DNA of 33,866 nt from an uncultured Blautia sp. (GTDB taxonomy: Bacteria > Bacillota > Clostridia > Lachnospirales > Lachnospiraceae). Below, piece after piece: positions 7,724 through 17,278 of the stretch (position 1 is its first letter; each line of letters starts with the position of its first letter). Below the pieces are notes generated by a model, which was given only the letters and a program-made list of their open reading frames with translations, made no database searches and was not told where the DNA came from. The position numbers were made by a program, and so were the translations under genes. The DNA lies in assembly GCA_900539145.1 (NCBI GenBank), contig UQAX01000030.1, forward strand, positions 1 through 33,866, written 5' to 3'.

Positions 7724-7753
7724 CCCCATGAGGTGCTGCTCATGGGGGTTTTT
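7724..7753. terminator. Terminator between the converging AraC and addA genes
   Basis: A perfect 9-bp stem CCCCATGAG / CTCATGGGG with a 6-nt loop is followed on the plus strand by GTTTTT and on the minus strand by ATTTTG. It serves the AraC-type gene and probably also the addA operon from the other side. Confidence 0.85.
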
Positions 7754-7759
7754 ATTCTA

Positions 7760-10700
7760 TTAAAGCGTCTTAAACTCAGCCGAATGTACCAGCACTGCTT
7801 TTCCAATTCCCGTTGAATAAATATAAATTTCTTTTACCTCTCTATCGGTAATCATTTCCAGCGCCTTTTTATAATACTGCATCTGCACCTTATATTTTTC
7901 TATCAGCTCTTTTTCCTGTCCTTTTTGAACTTTATCTGTCTTATAATCTACCAGAATCAGTCCGTCTTCTTCCTCAAAATAGGCGTCTATAATCCCCTGT
8001 ACCAGAATTTCTTCTTCCGTTTCATACTCTTTTTTCATCTGATTTGCAGGCATAGCAATCACAAAAGGCTGTTCCCGATATAACTGCCCTCTTTGTGCTG
8101 CTTCTTTCATTCTGACTGCAAGAGGATTTTTCGCGAAACGATAAAAATCAGGTGTCCATATAGATTTCTTTTCTTCTGTAGTCAGCATATTTTCCAGCTG
8201 TTCTTCTATCTGCTCTTTGGTATCTATTTTTTCATAATCCAGATTTTCCCATACTCTGTGGTACAGTGTTCCCTTTGCAGCGCCTTTTAATTCTTCCTTT
8301 GTCTCCTGCATAAATAACGGCACGATTTCCTCTGTTTCCTCTTCTTCCAGAAGTATTTCACTTTCTTCTGTATCTGCACTTTGCATCCGCTTTATCTCCG
8401 ATACCGTTAGCTTTGCCGGAATAGCGCCTTCTGCCTGATAAGAATATTCATAGGAAAAGCTGTCTTTGAAAAGCTTGCGCCATTTTTCATCATAGACCTC
8501 ACTGCTGTCCCATAAAAGCAATTCTCCCTTTTTCAGCATTTCTTCTGTGCGAAGCTGTGCTTCATCTAATACCAGCTCCAGTGGCTGCACCTGTCTCACA
8601 GTAAAATCAGGTTCTCTATCATACATTTCATTGAGCGGATATACTGAAAAATCATACATTTCATAAAGAGGCTTCATTGCCCTGTGTCTTGCCAATGCCG
8701 CAAGCACCCAGTCCAGATAACTTTTTCCTTTTACTCTTAGTCCGTAAGGCAGCTTTTCTTCCTCTTGTTTTTTCAGCATTTCAAAGCTCTTTAACGTATC
8801 CTCCAGTTTCGATGTCACACCGGTAAGAATAAGTTTTTCTTTGGCTCTTGTCAATGCCACATAAAGAATACGCAGCTCTTCTCCCAGACTTTCCAGCAGA
8901 ATTTCTCTTTGTACTGCTTTTTGCAAAATTGTCCTTGTCCGAATACGAAGCTGAGTATCTACATAAGGTGAACCAATGCCTAAATCAGGATGAAGGACAA
9001 TACTTTCCCTTGCGTCCTGCATATTGATTTGTTTTCCCATTCCACAGACAAACACGATAGGAAATTCCAGTCCTTTGCTTCCGTGAATACTCATAATCCG
9101 CACGGTATCTTCGTTTTCCGAAAGAGTATTAGCTTCCCCGAAATCCACCTGATATTTTTTCAGATTTTCGATATAGCGGATAAAATTAAACAGACCTCGA
9201 TAACTGGTGCTTTCGTAATCTCTTGCCTTTTCTGCCAGCATCAACAAGTTGGCTTTTCTCTGCTCCCCCGATACAAATGCCTGCTGATATACTAAGAAAT
9301 CTGTTGCATCATAAAAATCCCAAATCAATTCGTGCATAGGAGTATACGGAACTTTTCTGCGAAGTTCTCTGTAAACAGCAAAAAATCTGCGTATTTTTTC
9401 TCCCAAAGGAGAAGAAAGCTTTTCTCCCAACAGCAGGGCTTCGTAAAAACCGGTTTTCTCATTTTCCATTCCCAGAACCTTGATTTCTGCCAACTCCTGA
9501 AAGCTAAATCCATCAGGCAGTCCGTGAAGAGCTGCTGCGAGGGGAATATCCTGCATAGGATTGTCCAAAATCTTCAGATAGTCCAGAACCGTAGTTACCT
9601 CCTGAGCAGAAAAATACCCTGTTTTTGTGGTAACACTGGCAGGAATTCCACAGGAATTTAAGATTTTTTTAAAGGTTTCTGCCCAGCCGGACATGGTACG
9701 AAGCAAAATAGTAAAATCTGAATATTTTGCCGGTCTGTATTCCTCTGTTTTCTTATCTAAAACCAGATATTTCCCTGCTAACTCTCCGATGCGCAGAGCA
9801 ACCATTCTTGCCTCTAATTCCCTTGTATTCTCCTCCTCATCTTCTAAAAGAAGGACTTCCGTTGCAGGCTCACTTTCTTCTTCCGGTTTCGGCTGGAAAA
9901 TTCTTCCGGGGTATAAGGCTGCTGTTCGGTCATACTCTACACCGCCTAAATCCTCGCCCATAATCTGGTAAAATAAATAATTTACGCCTTCTAAAACTTC
10001 TGCCCGACTTCTGAAATTCTTATGCAAGTCAATACGAAGACAATCCATTCCCTCCTCTTGAGGGTAGGTTTTAAACTTCTCCATAAACAAATCCGGTCTG
10101 GCAAGACGGAAACGGTAAATACTCTGCTTCACATCTCCTACCATGAAAATATTGTAAATTCCGTCTTCCATTTTTGAAACAGATGTTAAAAGCTTTTCCT
10201 GCACAAGGTTACTGTCCTGATACTCGTCAATCATAATTTCTGCAAATTTCTTTGACAGTTCTCTGGCTGCATCTGTGCGCTCATCCTTTTCTTCTGTATG
10301 CTTAATGAGAATTTCCAAGGCATAATGCTCCAAATCTCCAAAATCCAGAATATTTTTTTCTTTTTTCTTTTCCCTATACAGCTTCATAAACGCCAAAGTC
10401 AAGTCTACTAAAACGCCTACCGGTTCTCCTGCTCTTTGGAGATTTTCCAACATTTCCTCTGCCGTTTCCTGAAAATATCGCTCTTTTAAAGCTTTTATCT
10501 GGTCTTTTGCCTCACTTCGCAAGTTTTTTGCAAGCTCCTGCTGGTTTTCCGATACCAGCTCTTTTTCTGCTTTTTTCCCGGCAGGAAGCCGTTTAAATTC
10601 CAGTTTATCCAGCATTTCCTTCCATTCAAAAAAGTTTTCTGTCCGCTCCAGCTTTGCCACTGCTGAAGCTTCATCTTCTAAAAGTCCGATATAAAAAACT

Positions 10701-11431
10701 GGTCCGTCCGGCTCTTTTGCAATTTCAAGGGCTTGCTTTAACAGCATGGAAACCTCTTTTATTTCCTGTTTTACTTCATTTTTAATAAGCTTCATCCAGT
10801 CTGCATTTTCCAGTTCTTCTATGCTTTTTATTTCATAAGCCTTACGGCAATTCAAAAGCCATTCTTCCGGATAAGGATAACTCATAGAAAAACTGTATAA
10901 TTTTATAATCATCTCCGGAATTTTCTTATCTGTCTTTCCTCCTGCAAAGCCATCTGAAAAGGCAAGAAAAGAAGGAGCTTCTTCTGTGTATGCCTCCTCT
11001 AAAACAGCATCTGCCACGTCTGCCTGCAAAAGGCGCATTTCTCCTTCATCACCCATACGAAAAGACGGATCTAAATCAATAAGATGAAAATAATTTTTTA
11101 CAATATAAGAGCAAAAACTGTCAATGGTGGTAATCAGCGCATGATGTACCAAAGTGCTCTGTCTCTGGAGATGTTCGTCTTCGGGATTTGCTTCCAGCTT
11201 TTTCTCGATAGCCTGTCGGATACGCTCTTTCATCTCCCCTGCTGCTGCCCTTGTAAACGTCACAATCAAAAGCTCGTCAATATCCACAGGATTGTTTTTA
11301 TCCGTAATTCTTTGAATAATTCGTTCCACCAAAACAGCAGTTTTTCCGCTTCCTGCTGCCGCACTTACCAGAATATTGCAGTTTCTGGTATCAATGACCT
11401 TCTGCTGTTCCTCTGTCCACGAAACGCCCAT
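7760..11431 (-). CDS. addA: ATP-dependent helicase/nuclease subunit A (AddA)
   Basis: This 1223-residue protein is the UvrD-like helicase-nuclease subunit of AddAB, which processes double-strand breaks for RecA loading, the Firmicute counterpart of RecBCD. The Walker A motif SAAAGSGKT lies at residues 23-31, and the helicase motifs TFTRAAAGEMKERI, IDEYQDSN, VGDVKQSIYRFR and IHGSKGLEFPIVF follow in order. Near the C-terminus the RecB-family nuclease motif ILVDYKTDKV gives the catalytic Asp and Lys. Length is normal for AddA. The gene follows addB directly with a one-base gap, its GGAGG site lying inside the end of addB, so the two subunits are translated together. It is the last gene of a four-gene operon. 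Confidence 0.97.
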   Translation of the reverse strand: MGVSWTEEQQKVIDTRNCNILVSAAAGSGKTAVLVERIIQRITDKNNPVDIDELLIVTFTRAAAGEMKERIRQAIEKKLEANPEDEHLQRQSTLVHHALITTIDSFCSYIVKNYFHLIDLDPSFRMGDEGEMRLLQADVADAVLEEAYTEEAPSFLAFSDGFAGGKTDKKIPEMIIKLYSFSMSYPYPEEWLLNCRKAYEIKSIEELENADWMKLIKNEVKQEIKEVSMLLKQALEIAKEPDGPVFYIGLLEDEASAVAKLERTENFFEWKEMLDKLEFKRLPAGKKAEKELVSENQQELAKNLRSEAKDQIKALKERYFQETAEEMLENLQRAGEPVGVLVDLTLAFMKLYREKKKEKNILDFGDLEHYALEILIKHTEEKDERTDAARELSKKFAEIMIDEYQDSNLVQEKLLTSVSKMEDGIYNIFMVGDVKQSIYRFRLARPDLFMEKFKTYPQEEGMDCLRIDLHKNFRSRAEVLEGVNYLFYQIMGEDLGGVEYDRTAALYPGRIFQPKPEEESEPATEVLLLEDEEENTRELEARMVALRIGELAGKYLVLDKKTEEYRPAKYSDFTILLRTMSGWAETFKKILNSCGIPASVTTKTGYFSAQEVTTVLDYLKILDNPMQDIPLAAALHGLPDGFSFQELAEIKVLGMENEKTGFYEALLLGEKLSSPLGEKIRRFFAVYRELRRKVPYTPMHELIWDFYDATDFLVYQQAFVSGEQRKANLLMLAEKARDYESTSYRGLFNFIRYIENLKKYQVDFGEANTLSENEDTVRIMSIHGSKGLEFPIVFVCGMGKQINMQDARESIVLHPDLGIGSPYVDTQLRIRTRTILQKAVQREILLESLGEELRILYVALTRAKEKLILTGVTSKLEDTLKSFEMLKKQEEEKLPYGLRVKGKSYLDWVLAALARHRAMKPLYEMYDFSVYPLNEMYDREPDFTVRQVQPLELVLDEAQLRTEEMLKKGELLLWDSSEVYDEKWRKLFKDSFSYEYSYQAEGAIPAKLTVSEIKRMQSADTEESEILLEEEETEEIVPLFMQETKEELKGAAKGTLYHRVWENLDYEKIDTKEQIEEQLENMLTTEEKKSIWTPDFYRFAKNPLAVRMKEAAQRGQLYREQPFVIAMPANQMKKEYETEEEILVQGIIDAYFEEEDGLILVDYKTDKVQKGQEKELIEKYKVQMQYYKKALEMITDREVKEIYIYSTGIGKAVLVHSAEFKTL

Positions 11432-11432
11432 T

Positions 11433-14400
11433 TTACTTTTCCCTCCTTTCCATTTCCTCTTTCATTAACGGCCACAGCTCATCAGACTTATAATTTTCCA
11501 ATCTGCGGTATCCATATCCCTGAAGCTTTTCATCAAATCCACAAACCTCTTTATACGGACAATATTCACAGGCATTTTCTTTCTGCCTTTCAAAAGGATT
11601 TACACTGGTATTTCCCTTCAAAATCTCCCTGCCGATTTTCTTTGCTTTGTCCTGCACATAATCCATCATAATAGAAAATTCTTCCTGATTTGCTACTTTT
11701 GAATTACTGGAAAAAGTCCCTTTTGCCGTATATTTTACAGGCACTGCAAAAGACTCCACATTTTTTCCTGCCGCCAGATTTTTATCCAGCTTTTGCAAAA
11801 TTTCCGGCTCGGCACTGCAAATGCCGTCCATCTTCAGCTTCTTTAAGATTTCTTCCTGTGGATTTTCCGGATTTTTCACATCCTCTTTATTTAAAATAGG
11901 ATCTTTTGTATTATAATAAAACACTCCTGCCGGCTGTACAAACTTGTCCGGAAAACGCTTCTTTTCCAGCTCAAGAGCAGCGTTTAAATAAAGCACCAAC
12001 TGAATCTGAAGTCCATAATAAAGCTTTATCAAATCAAGCTGGGTTGTTCCTGATTTATAGTCAATAACCTTTACATAGAGATGATTTTCTTTATCCTGAC
12101 ACACATCAATTCTGTCAATTCGTCCTTTCAAATGGAGTTTTTGTCCGGACTCCAAGTCAAAATTCAAACTGTCTATATTATCTTTTTCTCCAAAAGCCCA
12201 CTCCGTAAGGGCTGGATAAAATTCTCCCTGTTTTAACTGCTTCTGTAATGCCCAGACACTTCTCTTTACCATACGTTTCACACGGTTAATGGTATAAGCA
12301 TTTCTGGCGCTGCTTAACAAAATGGTTTCCCCTGACTTTTCCACAACCTCCGTTACACAGTCTTCTGCCAGAGTATCTCTCTCTTCATCCTCCAAATCCA
12401 CCCAGCTTTTCCCTTGTTCCCGCACTTTTCGTGCAAACAAATCAAGGCTGTTATGCAAAAGTGTCCCCATATCAGCCATGCTGAACTCATAGCGGACACG
12501 TTCCCGCAGCATCAAGCCATAGCTTAAAAAGTGGGAACAGGCGCATTTTGCAAACTGCTCCAGCCTGCTGGCGCTGTTGGAAAGCTCTGTTCCGTAAAGA
12601 GCTTCTGCCACACCTTTGCTGATACTCTCCTGTGGATTTACATAATATGCAGCATCAATCAGCTTGTTTACAAGCTCCCTATACTCCTTTTGAGAAGTGA
12701 ACCAGCTCATCAGTTCTTCAAATACAGGAGATGTTCTGTCCTGTTTTCGCATTTCTTCTGACAGTCTGTCCAAGGCTCCGTACTTGCTTTCTGCAAACAA
12801 TGGAACATCCCACTCTCTCACGGCATCGGGAAAGAGCTTTTGTATCTGCGCAACTAAAAAGGAAGGGGACATTGCCTCTCCGTTGCTGCTTAATCGGCTG
12901 TAAGAAAGATAAATTCTTTCACTGGGTTTTGTAAGATTTAAGTAGAGATAAAACTTCTGCGTATAGAGATTTTCCTTTGCCGTAGGCGCTAAAGACAAGC
13001 CTCTTTCTTTTAAAGAGCCCTTCAGCTCCTCTCTGTTTAAATCCGATAACAGCTTTCCTGCCTGTTGTTCTTTTGGGATTTTTCCTTCATTTACCCCTAC
13101 AAAAAACACAATTTTAATGTCTTTTAATCGTGTTCTTTCCATGTCTCCTACTAAAACCTGGTCAGAGGTCGGAGGAATAATTCCCACCTTTGCTTCTGAA
13201 AGTCCTGCTTCCAAAATCTCTTTAAATTCCCGAATACGAACTTTTTTATCTCCTAATATTTCCACCAGCTTATCCAGCAAATTCATGACAATTTCATAAA
13301 TCTGACTGTACTCTTTTACCAGAGAAAGATTGCCCTCTGCTTCAAAATTCTTTGTAAATTCTTTTAATTTTTCCTGAATTTTATTTGCCGTTATATACTG
13401 ATACAGCGCCTCCGTATAGGTTCTCACAGAAGCATCCGGCGTCTTCATTTTCTTATAAAAAGGCTCCCATTTTTCCACAAGGCTTGCTCTTATCTTATCA
13501 ATTTGTACACATTCTTCCGAATTTTCTCCCCGATAGCTTCTTACCCATTCCTGCTGCCAGCGGGAAAAACCTCGAATTCCCATGGCAATTACATAATTTT
13601 CCAAGCGGTCTGCTTCCTCTGTGGAAATATCATTTAATCCACATCGCAACATACGAAATACACTTTCATAACTGAAATTTTCTACAATCATATCTACGGC
13701 TGCCCGCAGATATTCCACAAAAGGATTGAGAAATACCGAATGTTTTTCATCAATAAAACAGGGAATTTCATACCGTGCAAAAGCTCTTGCGGCTGCCGGC
13801 GCATAGACCTGCATATCGCCCGTAATCACTGCAAAATCTCTGTATCGATATCCCTTGGTTCTCACCAAACGACGTATTTCTCCTGCTGTCATTTCCATTT
13901 CACTTGCCGGATTTTGGGCTTCATAAATTTGAACTGCATCCTGTTGTTTTGGATATTTTTTCCTTCTGTACCGGAAAACATTCTTTTCCAGAAAAGCCAT
14001 AGGCGGATTGTCTTTAAATCTGCCTTGATACTCCCCTTTTCCTTCCGGTATCCAATATTCCTTCCAGCTTATTTTCTTGTCTTTTGCAATTCTTAAAAGA
14101 CTTGCCACTGTCTGTTTACTGAGATAAAACAATTCATGAGGGCTTCCTGCTTTATAGGGATCTTCACCTGCCGCAATAGTAACTGTCACATAAACTTCTT
14201 CGCAAATTCCTAAAAGTGTTTCCAAAAGCTGAAGCTGAATAGGCGTAAATCCCGTATATCCATCTAAAACTAGCACGCTGTCCTTTAATTTTTTTGACTG
14301 GGGTGCGACTCTGCCCATGGCATCCAGCACCTCTTCCTGTGTAATAAAACTGCCCTCCAGATAGTCAAAAAATCCCTGATATAAGGTTTTTATATCCTGC

Positions 14401-14867
14401 AATTTATAATACAACTCCGGTGAAGCTGAGAAATCCTCCAGTATGTCCACTAAATCCTCTGTGGAAATTTCATATTGACGCAGCTCTGATACCATAGATT
14501 TCATCTGGGAAACATAGCCCTGCTTGTCCATTTTTTCCCCCAGTATTTTCAGCTCTTTTTTCTTTTCCTGCGCAACTCTTCGAAGAACCATGCTCTTTCC
14601 TGTTTCCTCTAAAAGTGTTCTCTGGCTCTCTCCCATTTCCGTAAGCACACGAAAAGCCAGACGCTCAAAGCTCAACACATCAATATTGCAAATTCCCTTT
14701 CTGGGGTGCATGATAACCAGCTCTTTTTGCGTCTGCATGGTAAACTGCTCCGGTACTAAAATCAAATACTGCTTTTTCGGATTTTCTATGGACTGCTGTA
14801 TAATCTTGTTGTAAAGGTAATAGGATTTTCCTGCACCTGCTCCGCCGAAAATAAATTGTAATGCCAT
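11433..14867 (-). CDS. addB: ATP-dependent nuclease subunit B (AddB)
   Basis: This 1144-residue protein is the second subunit of the AddAB helicase-nuclease. It begins with an ATP-binding motif, FGGAGAGKS (residues 7-15), of an inactivated helicase fold that recognises Chi sites in this family. The C-terminal nuclease domain carries VKVIDYKSG, and its iron-sulphur cluster ligands are visible: one Cys in the FAKCACSHF segment at about 790, and C1100, C1103 and C1109 in a Cx2Cx5C pattern near the end. This matches the 4Fe-4S arrangement known in Bacillus AddB. The start follows AGGAGG seven bases upstream. It lies 18 bases after the HAD phosphatase gene and is followed by addA. Confidence 0.97.
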   Translation of the reverse strand: MALQFIFGGAGAGKSYYLYNKIIQQSIENPKKQYLILVPEQFTMQTQKELVIMHPRKGICNIDVLSFERLAFRVLTEMGESQRTLLEETGKSMVLRRVAQEKKKELKILGEKMDKQGYVSQMKSMVSELRQYEISTEDLVDILEDFSASPELYYKLQDIKTLYQGFFDYLEGSFITQEEVLDAMGRVAPQSKKLKDSVLVLDGYTGFTPIQLQLLETLLGICEEVYVTVTIAAGEDPYKAGSPHELFYLSKQTVASLLRIAKDKKISWKEYWIPEGKGEYQGRFKDNPPMAFLEKNVFRYRRKKYPKQQDAVQIYEAQNPASEMEMTAGEIRRLVRTKGYRYRDFAVITGDMQVYAPAAARAFARYEIPCFIDEKHSVFLNPFVEYLRAAVDMIVENFSYESVFRMLRCGLNDISTEEADRLENYVIAMGIRGFSRWQQEWVRSYRGENSEECVQIDKIRASLVEKWEPFYKKMKTPDASVRTYTEALYQYITANKIQEKLKEFTKNFEAEGNLSLVKEYSQIYEIVMNLLDKLVEILGDKKVRIREFKEILEAGLSEAKVGIIPPTSDQVLVGDMERTRLKDIKIVFFVGVNEGKIPKEQQAGKLLSDLNREELKGSLKERGLSLAPTAKENLYTQKFYLYLNLTKPSERIYLSYSRLSSNGEAMSPSFLVAQIQKLFPDAVREWDVPLFAESKYGALDRLSEEMRKQDRTSPVFEELMSWFTSQKEYRELVNKLIDAAYYVNPQESISKGVAEALYGTELSNSASRLEQFAKCACSHFLSYGLMLRERVRYEFSMADMGTLLHNSLDLFARKVREQGKSWVDLEDEERDTLAEDCVTEVVEKSGETILLSSARNAYTINRVKRMVKRSVWALQKQLKQGEFYPALTEWAFGEKDNIDSLNFDLESGQKLHLKGRIDRIDVCQDKENHLYVKVIDYKSGTTQLDLIKLYYGLQIQLVLYLNAALELEKKRFPDKFVQPAGVFYYNTKDPILNKEDVKNPENPQEEILKKLKMDGICSAEPEILQKLDKNLAAGKNVESFAVPVKYTAKGTFSSNSKVANQEEFSIMMDYVQDKAKKIGREILKGNTSVNPFERQKENACEYCPYKEVCGFDEKLQGYGYRRLENYKSDELWPLMKEEMERREK

Positions 14868-14885
14868 AAAAACCTCCTGCTTCTT

Positions 14886-15692
14886 TTAAAAGAATTTTTC
14901 AATAACCTCCGCAATTCCGTCATGGTCGTTGTCACAAAGAGTAACATAATCTGCCACTGCTTTTACCTGCTCCTGCGCGTTTGCCATTGCCACCCCAAGA
15001 CCCGCATACTGTATCATGGAAATATCATTAAAACCGTCACCGCAGCAAATCATTTCTTCTCTTTGAATACCCAATATTTCCAAAAGATGCTTCAGGCAGT
15101 AGGCCTTATCTACGTTTTTAGGGGTAGCCTCTAAAAAGTACGGCTCTGAACGGAAAATCTGTGCCTCATGGAAATATTTCTGCGCAAATACAGGCTCTAA
15201 TGCCTCCAAATCTTCCGGTTCTCCTGTCATAAGGCATTTATTTACCGGAAAATCCACATAAGTATTAAAATCTTCATGATATGCAATAGGCATTCCTGCG
15301 ATTTTTGCCTCAAGGAGCATATATTTATCAGGTTTCATCCCTGCGATAACTTCTTTCTCATCATAAGTTACAATACCAATTCCGTTCTCCACTGCGTCTT
15401 TCCATAATCTGGCAGGCAGATGCAGCGGAAGTGTCTTTGAGTAAATACATTCTCCTGTTTTAAAATTTACAATTCTGGCTCCGTTAAAAGGCATAATATA
15501 GCTTCCGAATTTATCAAGCTCCAATGTCTTGGCAACAGAATAAATTCCCTGTGGAGCTCTCCCTGACGCAATTGCTACCGGAATTCCCCTTTTTTGCAAA
15601 TTTAAAATTGCATTTCTCGTCTTCTCTGTAACCTGCTTCTTGGAATTGGTTACCGTTCCGTCAATATCTAAGACTAATAATTTATATCTCAT
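14886..15692 (-). CDS. Cof-type HAD family phosphatase
   Basis: This 268-residue protein belongs to the Cof/IIB branch of haloacid dehalogenase hydrolases, which dephosphorylate sugar phosphates, flavin precursors or similar metabolites. Motif I is LDIDGT (Asp9 nucleophile and Asp11), motif II is ASGR with the Ser/Thr position at about 43, and the C-terminal CCGDGFNDISMI gives motif IV with the magnesium-binding Asp residues. A cap domain lies between (about 85-190). It is the second gene of the operon, overlapping the transporter stop codon by four bases. The substrate cannot be told from sequence. No clear link with addAB function is known. Confidence 0.9.
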   Translation of the reverse strand: MRYKLLVLDIDGTVTNSKKQVTEKTRNAILNLQKRGIPVAIASGRAPQGIYSVAKTLELDKFGSYIMPFNGARIVNFKTGECIYSKTLPLHLPARLWKDAVENGIGIVTYDEKEVIAGMKPDKYMLLEAKIAGMPIAYHEDFNTYVDFPVNKCLMTGEPEDLEALEPVFAQKYFHEAQIFRSEPYFLEATPKNVDKAYCLKHLLEILGIQREEMICCGDGFNDISMIQYAGLGVAMANAQEQVKAVADYVTLCDNDHDGIAEVIEKFF

Positions 15693-16558
15693 TTTGTACC
15701 TCTCTTTTTATTATAAAAAAACATAAGAACAGCCATAAAGCAGATAATTATATATCCAATCCAGCTGTAAAAATCAGGAATTTGCTGAAACATAATAAAT
15801 CCTAAAATCATGGAAAAAATAACTTTTGTATAATCATAAATTGATATTTCGCTGGCAGGCGCATAGCAATATGCTGCGGTAATAGCAAACTGCCCTCCTG
15901 CTGCACAAAGCCCTGCCATCAACAGGATAACAATCTGTGCCAAAGTCATGACATGATAATCAAAAATCAGCCACGGCAATGTAACTACACAGGAAAAAGT
16001 GGAGAAGAAAAATACGATAAAAGGCCCTTTTACTCCTATGGTTCCCAATTTTCGAACCATAGTGTATGCAGCCCCCGCCCCCAGACCTCCTAAAAGTCCA
16101 ATTAAAGACGGTACTAAATCCAGATTAGAAATCGTAGGTTTTACTACAAACAAACTTCCCAAAAAAGCGCCGATAACTAAAAGCGTCTGTGTCACTGTCA
16201 CTTTTTCTTTTAAAAGTAAAAAACTGAAAATCACTACAAAAAATGGGGACATTTTATTCAGCATAGATGCGTCTGCTAATGCCAGATGATCAATGGCATA
16301 AAAATTACATAAAATTCCCAACGTTCCAAACATCGATCGTAAAATTAAATATTTCCCGCTTCCTTTCTTCCACTGAAAGGCTTCTCTGTCTTTTAATACG
16401 AAAGCACAGGCAAAAACTGCCGCCACAATATTTCTGAAAAAGCTTTTCTGTATAGAAGGTAAATCCCCTGACATACGAACAAACATGTCCATAAGAGAAA
16501 AGCAAAATGCAGATAAAATAATATAAAAAATTCCCTTGTATTGTTTTTTCATGTTCAT
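15689..16558 (-). CDS. DMT/EamA family transporter
   Basis: This 289-residue membrane protein has ten predicted hydrophobic helices arranged as two EamA repeats, the hallmark of the drug/metabolite transporter superfamily. Features include FSLMDMFVRMSG near the start, LALADASMLNKMSPFFVVIFSFLLLKE in the first repeat and ISIYDYTKVIFSMILGFIMF in the second. Substrate is unknown; relatives export amino acids, nucleosides or drugs. It opens the operon with the HAD phosphatase and addB/addA. A promoter is proposed at 16588-16617. The start ATG at 16558 is 14 bases after GGAG; a second ATG two codons in is possible. Confidence 0.85.
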   Translation of the reverse strand: MNMKKQYKGIFYIILSAFCFSLMDMFVRMSGDLPSIQKSFFRNIVAAVFACAFVLKDREAFQWKKGSGKYLILRSMFGTLGILCNFYAIDHLALADASMLNKMSPFFVVIFSFLLLKEKVTVTQTLLVIGAFLGSLFVVKPTISNLDLVPSLIGLLGGLGAGAAYTMVRKLGTIGVKGPFIVFFFSTFSCVVTLPWLIFDYHVMTLAQIVILLMAGLCAAGGQFAITAAYCYAPASEISIYDYTKVIFSMILGFIMFQQIPDFYSWIGYIIICFMAVLMFFYNKKRGTK

Positions 16559-16587
16559 TATAAGTGTCTATTCTCCTTTCGGTGTCC

Positions 16588-16617
16588 ATTTTATCATGAA
16601 TTTCTTTTAAATTCCAA
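16588..16617 (-). promoter_or_regulatory. Probable promoter of the transporter-HAD-addBA operon
   Basis: On the minus strand TTGGAA (16612-16617) and TAAAAT (16588-16593) are 18 bases apart, four and five matches to the SigA consensus. No operator-like repeat is seen. Confidence 0.45.
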
Positions 16618-16695
16618 TGAAAGCAGTTGAAATTATCAGGTATATTTTTCTTATTTCTGTAATATGCTATAAAAAGGAATATGGGAGGTGCAGCC

Positions 16696-17130
16696 ATGAG
16701 TTCAAAAACTAAAATTGTCGTTTTACATACAAAGGAAGTTATTTATACCGGGATTTTTGTAGTTTTGGCCGTTGTACTGGCCGTTTTGCTTTTTTTAATG
16801 TTTGGAAAAAATAAAAATGCAGATCCTGCCAGTGCAGATGCTATATATCATGCAGGTGTTTACACCAGCCCTATTACTCTAAATGACAATACCTTTGACG
16901 TGGAGGTTACTGTAGATGAAAACCACATTAATTCTATTTCCCTTGTCAATCTCAGTGAAACCACCACTGCCATGTATCCCCTGGTAGAGCCTGCCCTTGA
17001 TGCACTCTCCGACCAGATTTATACATCACAGTCCACAGAAAATATCACTTATTCTGAGAAAAATAAGTACACTTCTATGCTGCTTTTAGAGGCTATTGAC
17101 AATGCCTTAGACAAAGCCAGAAAAGAATAA
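16696..17130 (+). CDS. Membrane-anchored FMN-binding-like protein
   Basis: This 144-residue protein has a short cytosolic N-terminus, one membrane helix (about residues 16-37) and an outside domain. The domain follows the FMN_bind fold pattern: GVYTSPITL, a FDVEVTVDENHINSISLVNL strand pair, a TAMYPLVEPALDALSDQIYTSQ helix, then YTSMLLLEAIDNALDKA. In true FMN_bind proteins the segment before this last helix reads like (S/T)GAT-YTS, where the Thr is flavinylated; here the residues before YTS are EKNK, so covalent flavin attachment is unlikely. The start at 16696 follows GGGAGG. The gene stands alone facing nadE, with a long hairpin between them. Function unknown. Confidence 0.7.
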   Translation: MSSKTKIVVLHTKEVIYTGIFVVLAVVLAVLLFLMFGKNKNADPASADAIYHAGVYTSPITLNDNTFDVEVTVDENHINSISLVNLSETTTAMYPLVEPALDALSDQIYTSQSTENITYSEKNKYTSMLLLEAIDNALDKARKE

Positions 17131-17149
17131 AAAAAGAGCTGTTACATTA

Positions 17150-17245
17150 AAAATAGGGATACATTTTAGGCTCAGTTTGCGCTTACTTTGAGCTTGTAAT
17201 CTCAAAGTGTGCTCAACAAATTCGCTAAAAATGTATCCCTATTTT
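17150..17245. repeat. 96-nt long hairpin element between converging genes
   Basis: Two perfect 18-bp arms (17150-17167 and 17228-17245, core AGGGATACATTTT) enclose a second 8-bp hairpin ACTTTGAG / CTCAAAGT (17185-17192 and 17201-17208). A short TTTG/CAAA pairing can join them into one long imperfect stem. It lies between convergent genes and may act as a two-way terminator, but it is much longer than other terminators here and has weak T-runs. It could be a repeated palindromic element or a MITE-like unit. Confidence 0.7.
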
Positions 17246-17278
17246 CACTATCTGCCTGATGTAATGACTCCTGAATTT

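Noticed and set aside
11084..11671. 195-codon plus-strand ORF opposite addA and addB
   Set aside because: It crosses the junction of two well-supported genes on the other strand, and its predicted protein is rich in Cys, Phe, His and Leu without domain features. It is a shadow frame.
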